From Paenibacillus glycinis (GTDB lineage Bacteria; Bacillota; Bacilli; Paenibacillales; Paenibacillaceae), in NCBI RefSeq assembly GCF_009909185.1, contig NZ_JAAAMV010000003.1, positions 124,001 through 188,000 on the forward strand: 64,000 nt of DNA, given 5' to 3'. Shown one piece after another: positions 58,960-64,000 of this stretch (position 1 is the stretch's first letter; every line of letters begins with the position of its first letter). The position numbers were made by a program, and so were the translations under genes. Below the pieces are notes generated by a model. It did no database searches and was not told the origin of the DNA. It saw only the letters and a program-made list of their open reading frames with translations.

Positions 58960-59930
58960 ACGAGATGGCACGCGACGCTGTGATCGTTTCCGACGTTCCG
59001 GAACAGCGGCACTTCCTCTCTGCAGCGGGCGACGGCGAACGGGCAGCGCGTATGGAACTTACAGCCGGACGGCGGATCCGCCGGATTCGGCAGCTCGCCG
59101 CTCAGCACGATCCGCTCGCGCTTCAGCTTCGGAATCGGAATCGGCACGGCCGACAGCAGCGCTCTCGTGTACGGATGAAGCGGATTGCGGAACAGCTCGT
59201 CGCGCGATGCGGTCTCCATCATCGAGCCGAGATACATCACGCCTATATGCGAGCACAGATGCTCGACGACGCTGAGGTCATGGGAGATGAACAGATAGGT
59301 CAGACCCTGCGTGTCCTGCATCTTGCGGAACAAATTGATGATCTGCGCTTGAATCGAGACGTCCAGGGCGGAGACCGGCTCGTCCGCGATGATCAGGTCG
59401 GGATTCAGGACGAGCGCCCGGGCGATGCCCACGCGCTGGCGCTGCCCGCCGGAGAACTCATGCGGGAAACGGTCGATGTGGTACGACGACAATCCGCAAG
59501 CGTTCAGCACTTCCATGACCCGGTCGCGAATCTCCTCGCGCGGCGCGAGCCCGTGATCGAGCAGCGCCTCGCCGATCGCGTCGCCGATGCGCACGCGCGG
59601 ATTGAGCGAGCTGTACGGATCCTGGAAGATCAGCTGCATCTTCGGACGCAGCCGGCGCAGCTCCTGCGGCGGCAGATCGTAGAGATCGACGCCCTTGAAC
59701 TTCACTTTGCCGTCCGTCTTGTCCGTCAGCCGCAGGATCGTGCGTCCCACCGTGCTCTTCCCGCTCCCCGATTCGCCGACAAGGCCGAAGGTTTCGCCTT
59801 GGCGAATGGTAAAGCTGATATCGTCGACGGCTTTGACGTTGCCCGTCGTGCGTCCGAACAGACCGGACTTGATCGGAAAATACTTCTTGAGCCCGTTCAC
59901 CTCGAGCAGCGGCTGCTTCGGCTCAGACAT
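58956..59930 (-). CDS. Peptide/nickel ABC transporter ATPase, DppF/OppF type
   Basis: The 324-residue ATPase has Walker A GESGSGKST, signature FSGGQRQR and Walker B LIIADEP, and the C-terminal extension GCKFHTRCPFAVARC with conserved cysteines. ATG 59930 is chosen, as further upstream residues overlap the DppD-type gene and are Arg-rich. It partners the DppD-type ATPase. Confidence 0.94.
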   Translation of the reverse strand: MSEPKQPLLEVNGLKKYFPIKSGLFGRTTGNVKAVDDISFTIRQGETFGLVGESGSGKSTVGRTILRLTDKTDGKVKFKGVDLYDLPPQELRRLRPKMQLIFQDPYSSLNPRVRIGDAIGEALLDHGLAPREEIRDRVMEVLNACGLSSYHIDRFPHEFSGGQRQRVGIARALVLNPDLIIADEPVSALDVSIQAQIINLFRKMQDTQGLTYLFISHDLSVVEHLCSHIGVMYLGSMMETASRDELFRNPLHPYTRALLSAVPIPIPKLKRERIVLSGELPNPADPPSGCKFHTRCPFAVARCREEVPLFRNVGNDHSVACHLV

Positions 59931-60906
59931 GCGGGTTCGCCTCCTCGTACAACCAGCAGGCAACCTTCTGCCGATTGGCGGTTTCCTTCAATGCGGGCTC
60001 CGTCGTCCTGCAGATGTCCATGCAATGGGCGCACCGGTCATGGAAATAGCAAGACGGCACGAGCTCCAGCGGATTGGGCACCTGGCCCGGAATGGAATAC
60101 AGCTCGTCCTGGCGCTGGTTGATGATCGGCTTGGATTTCAGCAAGCCCTGCGTGTACGGATGCTGCGGATTCTCGAACAACGCGACGACCTCGCCTTCCT
60201 CGACGACCTTGCCCGCGTACATGACCACGACGTAATCCGCCATCTCCGCCACGACGCCGAGGTCATGCGTGATCAACAGGATCGACATGCCCGATTCTTC
60301 CTTGAAACGGCGCAGCATATCGAGAATCTGCGCTTGGATCGTCACGTCGAGCGCCGTCGTCGGCTCGTCGGCGATCAGCAGCTTCGGGTCGCACGAGATC
60401 GCGATGGCGATCATGATCCGCTGCAGCATGCCGCCGCTCAGCTCGTGCGGATACGAATCCGCGATCTGCTCCGCGCGGGAGATGCCCACTTCGCCGATGA
60501 GCTCGATCGCCCGTTTCCGCGCCGCTTTCTTGCTCATTTTCCGATGCTCCATAAGCGGCTCCATCAGCTGCTCGCCGATCCGCAGCACGGGATTGAGCGA
60601 CGTCATGGGCTCTTGGAAGATCATCGCGATCTCGTTGCCGCGAACGGTGCGAAGCTCGTTGCGGCCAAGCTTGAGCAGGTCCTCGCCGCGGAAGGCGATG
60701 CTTCCCCCGACGACCTGCCCCGCAGGCGCTTCGACGAGTCCCATGACCGACATGGCCGTGATGCTCTTCCCGCTGCCGGATTCGCCGACGATGCAGACGA
60801 TCTCGCCTTGGCGAACCCGCAGGCTCACGTCGTCGACGGCGCGCACGACGCCTTCTTCCGTGTTGAAATGCGTGCTTAAATGCTCTATGTCAAGTACGGT
60901 ATCCAT
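59923..60906 (-). CDS. Peptide/nickel ABC transporter ATPase, DppD/OppD type
   Basis: The 327-residue ATPase has Walker A GESGSGKSI, signature LSGGMLQR and LLIADEPTTALD. The C-terminal CYFHDRCAHCMDIC resembles the cysteine motif of OppD. ATG 60906 is preferred over the GTG at 60918. It overlaps the DppF-type gene by 8 bases. Confidence 0.93.
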   Translation of the reverse strand: MDTVLDIEHLSTHFNTEEGVVRAVDDVSLRVRQGEIVCIVGESGSGKSITAMSVMGLVEAPAGQVVGGSIAFRGEDLLKLGRNELRTVRGNEIAMIFQEPMTSLNPVLRIGEQLMEPLMEHRKMSKKAARKRAIELIGEVGISRAEQIADSYPHELSGGMLQRIMIAIAISCDPKLLIADEPTTALDVTIQAQILDMLRRFKEESGMSILLITHDLGVVAEMADYVVVMYAGKVVEEGEVVALFENPQHPYTQGLLKSKPIINQRQDELYSIPGQVPNPLELVPSCYFHDRCAHCMDICRTTEPALKETANRQKVACWLYEEANPHV

Positions 60907-60918
60907 GTTCGCGTACAC

Positions 60919-61848
60919 CTACCTTTTCTGCTTGGGATCCAAGACGTCCCGCAGCCCGTCCCCGAAAATATTGATGGCGATGACGGTCGCGAAGATCGAG
61001 AAGCCGGGCGGAATCCACAGCCACGGATGGTCTTGGAAATCGATCATGTTGTTGGCCGCGTCGATCATGTTGCCCCATGTCGGCGTCGGCGCCATCACCC
61101 CGAGTCCGAAGTAGCTGAGCACGGATTCGTACAGGATGGCTCCGCCGATGTTGAGCGTGGCAATGACGATCAGCAGCGGCACCAGGTTCGGCAGCAAGTG
61201 ATTGAACAGCTTCCGGCGGTCGCGAAGACCGAGGACGACGGTCGCCTGCATGTACTCCCGCTCCCGCAGGCTGAGCATCTGCCCCCGAACCATCCGGGCG
61301 AGACTCGGCCAGCCGACGATGCTGAGCATCAGCATGACGATGTACATGCGGTATTCGGTAGGCACCTTCCACTCCGACAGCAGCGCGCCCAGGATAAACA
61401 GGAGCGGCAGGCTCGGAATGGTCAGCAGCAGATCGGCCAGGCGCATGATGATTTGGTCGGCGATCCCGCGGTAATAGCCGGCGATGACGCCGAGCAGCGA
61501 ACCGACGAAGACCGACAGCACCATCGAGGCGAGGCCGACGGTCAAGGAAATCCTGCCCGCCTGCAGCACGCGCGTCAGCACGTCGCGGCCGAGCGCGTCC
61601 GTGCCGAGCCAGTGCTTGAGGCTCGGCGCCTTGTTCATGAAGGCCATGTTGATCTTGTTGTCCGTATACGGCGAGAACAACGGGCCGATGAAGCAGGCCG
61701 CGAACATGAACGCCACGACGACGAAACCGAGCACGGCGAGTTTATTTTTGATCAGCCGCCTGAAGGATTGTCTCCACAGCGACGTATAGACGGGTTTGGG
61801 TTTGGGGGATGGCAGCGCTGCCGTCCCCTCTCCGTGAATCGTAGACAT
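60919..61848 (-). CDS. Peptide/nickel ABC transporter permease, DppC type
   Basis: The 309-residue protein has an N-terminal cytoplasmic stretch, then six membrane segments. DppC marks are WLGTDALGRDVLTRVLQAGRISL and the coupling loop REREYMQATVVLGLRDRRKLFNHLLPN. It lies 12 bases after the DppB-type gene. Confidence 0.94.
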   Translation of the reverse strand: MSTIHGEGTAALPSPKPKPVYTSLWRQSFRRLIKNKLAVLGFVVVAFMFAACFIGPLFSPYTDNKINMAFMNKAPSLKHWLGTDALGRDVLTRVLQAGRISLTVGLASMVLSVFVGSLLGVIAGYYRGIADQIIMRLADLLLTIPSLPLLFILGALLSEWKVPTEYRMYIVMLMLSIVGWPSLARMVRGQMLSLREREYMQATVVLGLRDRRKLFNHLLPNLVPLLIVIATLNIGGAILYESVLSYFGLGVMAPTPTWGNMIDAANNMIDFQDHPWLWIPPGFSIFATVIAINIFGDGLRDVLDPKQKR

Positions 61849-61860
61849 CCGATTGACCTC

Positions 61861-62814
61861 CTAAAGCCTGACCCGCGGGTCGGCGACATGGTACAAAATG
61901 TCCGAGACCAGCGTGCCGATGACGGTCAAAATCGCGATAAACAAGGTGAAGCCCATCAGCAGCGGATAATCCCGCAAGCCGAAGGATTGCATGTACAGCT
62001 GCCCGATGCCCGGCCAGTTGAAGATCTTCTCGATAATGAGCGAGCCGCCGAACAAGGCCGGAAGCTCGAAGCCGACCAGCGTAATGGCGGGCAGCAAGGC
62101 ATTGCGCAGCGCGTGCGTGAACAAGACCTTGCGTTCCTTCAGCCCCTTGGCGCGGGCCGTGCGGATGTAATCCTGCTTGATGACGTCGATCATGTTGCTG
62201 CGGAAGTAGCGCGTCAAGGAGCCCACGCCGAGCAAAGTCATAACCATGACGGGCAGCATCATATGATGCACGACTTCCTTGACGTACGCGAAGCCCGTCG
62301 CGGTGCTGCCCGTCGTCAGCATGCCGCCCGGCGGAAGCCACTTCCAGTCGACGGCCATGATCTTGATCAGGAAGAGGCCGATGAAGAACGACGGGATCGA
62401 CATCGCGGCGAACAGCGCCACCATGACGATCGTATCGAACCACGAATACTGCTTGTACGCGGCGATGACGCCGACGACGACCGCGATAAGCCACGTCAGG
62501 AACGTGGAGACGATCGCAAGCAGGAATGAATTCCAAATATATTGGTTAAACAAAGTGAGAACCGGCTTCTGCTGCGACAGCGAATAGCCGAAGTCGCCGT
62601 GAAAGGCGTTCTTCATCCAGATCGCGTACCGCTCGACCACGGGCTTGTTCAGCCCGTATATCTCCCGGAGCTCCGCTTTGCGCTCCGGCGTCAGCTTGAT
62701 GTTGCCCGTGATGAAATCACCGGGCGTCAAGGCGTACAGGCAGAAGATCAAGAAGGAGGCCGCGAACAAAATAATGATCATGTAGAGGATCCGCTTCGTA
62801 ATGTACGTGCTCAT
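61861..62814 (-). CDS. Peptide/nickel ABC transporter permease, DppB type
   Basis: The 317-residue protein has six membrane segments with a large outer loop after the first. The coupling loop KQDYIRTARAKGLKERKVLFTHALRNALLP is typical of DppB. It follows the binding-protein gene by 67 bases. Confidence 0.94.
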   Translation of the reverse strand: MSTYITKRILYMIIILFAASFLIFCLYALTPGDFITGNIKLTPERKAELREIYGLNKPVVERYAIWMKNAFHGDFGYSLSQQKPVLTLFNQYIWNSFLLAIVSTFLTWLIAVVVGVIAAYKQYSWFDTIVMVALFAAMSIPSFFIGLFLIKIMAVDWKWLPPGGMLTTGSTATGFAYVKEVVHHMMLPVMVMTLLGVGSLTRYFRSNMIDVIKQDYIRTARAKGLKERKVLFTHALRNALLPAITLVGFELPALFGGSLIIEKIFNWPGIGQLYMQSFGLRDYPLLMGFTLFIAILTVIGTLVSDILYHVADPRVRL

Positions 62815-62881
62815 AGTCGACTCCTTAACCTGCGATTCCCCGCCCGGGGAATCGGGCAGGGAATCGCGTTCGTTTGGTTCC

Positions 62882-64000
62882 TTATTGGCTCAGCGACCAA
62901 CTCGGCAAGCTTGGGGCGATGCCGTTGAACGGGCTGACGCTCAGATTCTGAATCCGTCCGTTGTAGGCGTACACGTTCTTCTTGTAGCTCGTGAAGATGA
63001 CGGGCAGCTGATCGTTCAGCAGCTTGTAAATATCCTTGTACACGGCTTTGCGCTCGTCGATGTTCGAAGTTGCCAAGCCTTTGGCGTACAGTTCCTTGAA
63101 CGCCGGATCGTCATAGCCCGGAATCTCGCCGTCGATGAACTGCAGCAGGCCGTCCGCCGGATCGGTCAAGAGCGACGTGGAGAAGGCCGCCATATCGTAA
63201 TCGCCGCCTTCGACCTTGGAGACGAGCGCGTTAAAGTCCGCGAATACTTCAGGCTCGAACTTGATGCCGAGCGCTTCGAAATCTTCTTTCGCCACGGCGA
63301 TGAAGACATCGGTCTCCGGCTTCTTGGAGCCGAGGTAATGGATCGTCAGCTTCTTGCCGTCCTTCTCGCGAATGCCGTCCGCGCCGGTTTTCCAGCCCGC
63401 TTGGTCCAGGAGCTGCTTCGCCTTCTCGGGATCGAATTTGTACGGGTTGATGCCGTCTTCCGTATACGACCACGAGATCAGCGACGACGGGATGTTCGCG
63501 ATCTGGCCCGCGCCTTGGGCCGCGTCCACGTAGATGCTCTGACGGTCCAGGCCGTAGGTGAGCGCCTGGCGAACCAGCTTATCCTGCAGCGCCGGGTGCT
63601 TCAGGTTCAATTGCAGATAGCCGTAATTGCTCGGCGTGTAGGGCAGGATATTCACGAAGCCCATCGCCTTGAGCTTGTCGATGTTTTCCTTCGTCGCGGA
63701 GAACGAAGCGTAGTCGACTTCGCCCGTCTCGAGGTACTGCCACGTATCGCCTTGGGCCGTTTTATAGATGAAATGCTCCGTCTTCGGCTTGCCGTCGAAG
63801 TAATTCTCGTTCGCGACCATGCGAACCTCTTGGCCGGGAATGAATTTCTCCAGCTTGTACGGTCCGGTGCCGAGCGGGCTTCCGCTTAGCTTCTTCATGT
63901 AATCCAATTGTCCTTGCTTGTAATCCTTGCCATAGTACGCCTTGGACAGCACGTCCGAACCGAGCACGGTCAGGGCGCTTGCGTTCGGCTTCTCGAGCGT
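62882..64000 (-). CDS. Family 5 extracellular substrate-binding protein, N-terminus beyond the window
   Basis: At least 372 codons are open to the window edge, so the signal peptide and N-terminal third are missing. Family 5 marks include GTGPYKLEKFIPGQEVRMVANENYF, LVRQALTYGLDRQ and a YKDIYKLLNDQLPVIFTSYKKNVYAYNGRIQ end. The in-frame GTG at 63967 is not the real start. It binds peptides, nickel complexes or opine-like solutes for the adjacent transporter; the ligand cannot be told. Confidence 0.94.
   Translation of the reverse strand, partial: TLEKPNASALTVLGSDVLSKAYYGKDYKQGQLDYMKKLSGSPLGTGPYKLEKFIPGQEVRMVANENYFDGKPKTEHFIYKTAQGDTWQYLETGEVDYASFSATKENIDKLKAMGFVNILPYTPSNYGYLQLNLKHPALQDKLVRQALTYGLDRQSIYVDAAQGAGQIANIPSSLISWSYTEDGINPYKFDPEKAKQLLDQAGWKTGADGIREKDGKKLTIHYLGSKKPETDVFIAVAKEDFEALGIKFEPEVFADFNALVSKVEGGDYDMAAFSTSLLTDPADGLLQFIDGEIPGYDDPAFKELYAKGLATSNIDERKAVYKDIYKLLNDQLPVIFTSYKKNVYAYNGRIQNLSVSPFNGIAPSLPSWSLSQ

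Noticed and set aside
60880-62529. A 549-codon plus-strand frame opposite the DppB/DppC permeases
   Set aside because: It is very rich in Gln, Asp, Arg and His, the usual antisense image of hydrophobic membrane genes.

Overview
The window looks like a piece of chromosome from a GC-rich, endospore-forming Firmicute of the Paenibacillaceae type (Paenibacillus or Cohnella-like). Reasons: strong AGGAGG-type ribosome sites, U-tract terminators, a GerA-type germination operon, a three-SLH surface protein, YesM/YesN two-component regulation beside a sugar ABC transporter, and a manganese catalase. This is inferred from gene content; no rRNA is present to settle the genus.

Layout. 1-2361: a truncated EamA-type exporter divergent from a MocR-type regulator. 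2376-15336 (minus): a complete phosphonate (C-P lyase) locus, with a hexapeptide acetyltransferase-like gene, phnF, phnDCEE, phnGHIJKLM, a TIM-barrel protein and a PHP phosphodiesterase. PhnP and PhnN are absent; the PHP enzyme probably replaces them. 15612-17642: a CPA1 Na+/H+ antiporter. 17846-28400 (minus): a cobalamin-riboswitch operon encoding a tethered DUF4430 protein, EcfT, a fused double EcfA ATPase, an EcfS-type membrane protein and a 1718-residue S-layer-anchored protein. That protein joins DUF4430 (transcobalamin C-terminal-like) domains with alpha/alpha-toroid domains, the two folds that make up animal intrinsic factor and transcobalamin. 28447-30977 (minus): a PrsW-like membrane protein fused to a nuclease-like toxin domain, followed by a probable immunity gene.

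31285-34617: an AraC regulator divergent from a YicI-type alpha-xylosidase. 34808-36319: an SDR oxidoreductase and a TetR regulator with three matching operators. 36615-37469: manganese catalase. 37578-38685: tRNA-Asp directly followed by gluQ, whose product modifies tRNA-Asp. 38867-42934: a 44-codon small gene and a gerA-type germination operon. 43172-45489: a PLP sulfur-amino-acid-type enzyme coupled to a Gfo/Idh oxidoreductase. 45744-53401 (minus): a sugar ABC transporter (binding protein and two permeases), YesM/YesN and a GH35 beta-galactosidase, arranged as one operon. 53813-57994: an epimerase-like protein, two Gfo/Idh oxidoreductases and a PhyH dioxygenase. 58489-64000 (minus): a peptide/nickel-type ABC transporter with its binding protein cut by the window end.

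Working together: the phn locus takes up and breaks down phosphonates. The B12 operon looks like a surface capture system feeding an ECF importer and shut off by cobalamin. The alpha-xylosidase and beta-galactosidase would suit plant xyloglucan side chains. Most genes lie on the minus strand in tightly overlapping operons.
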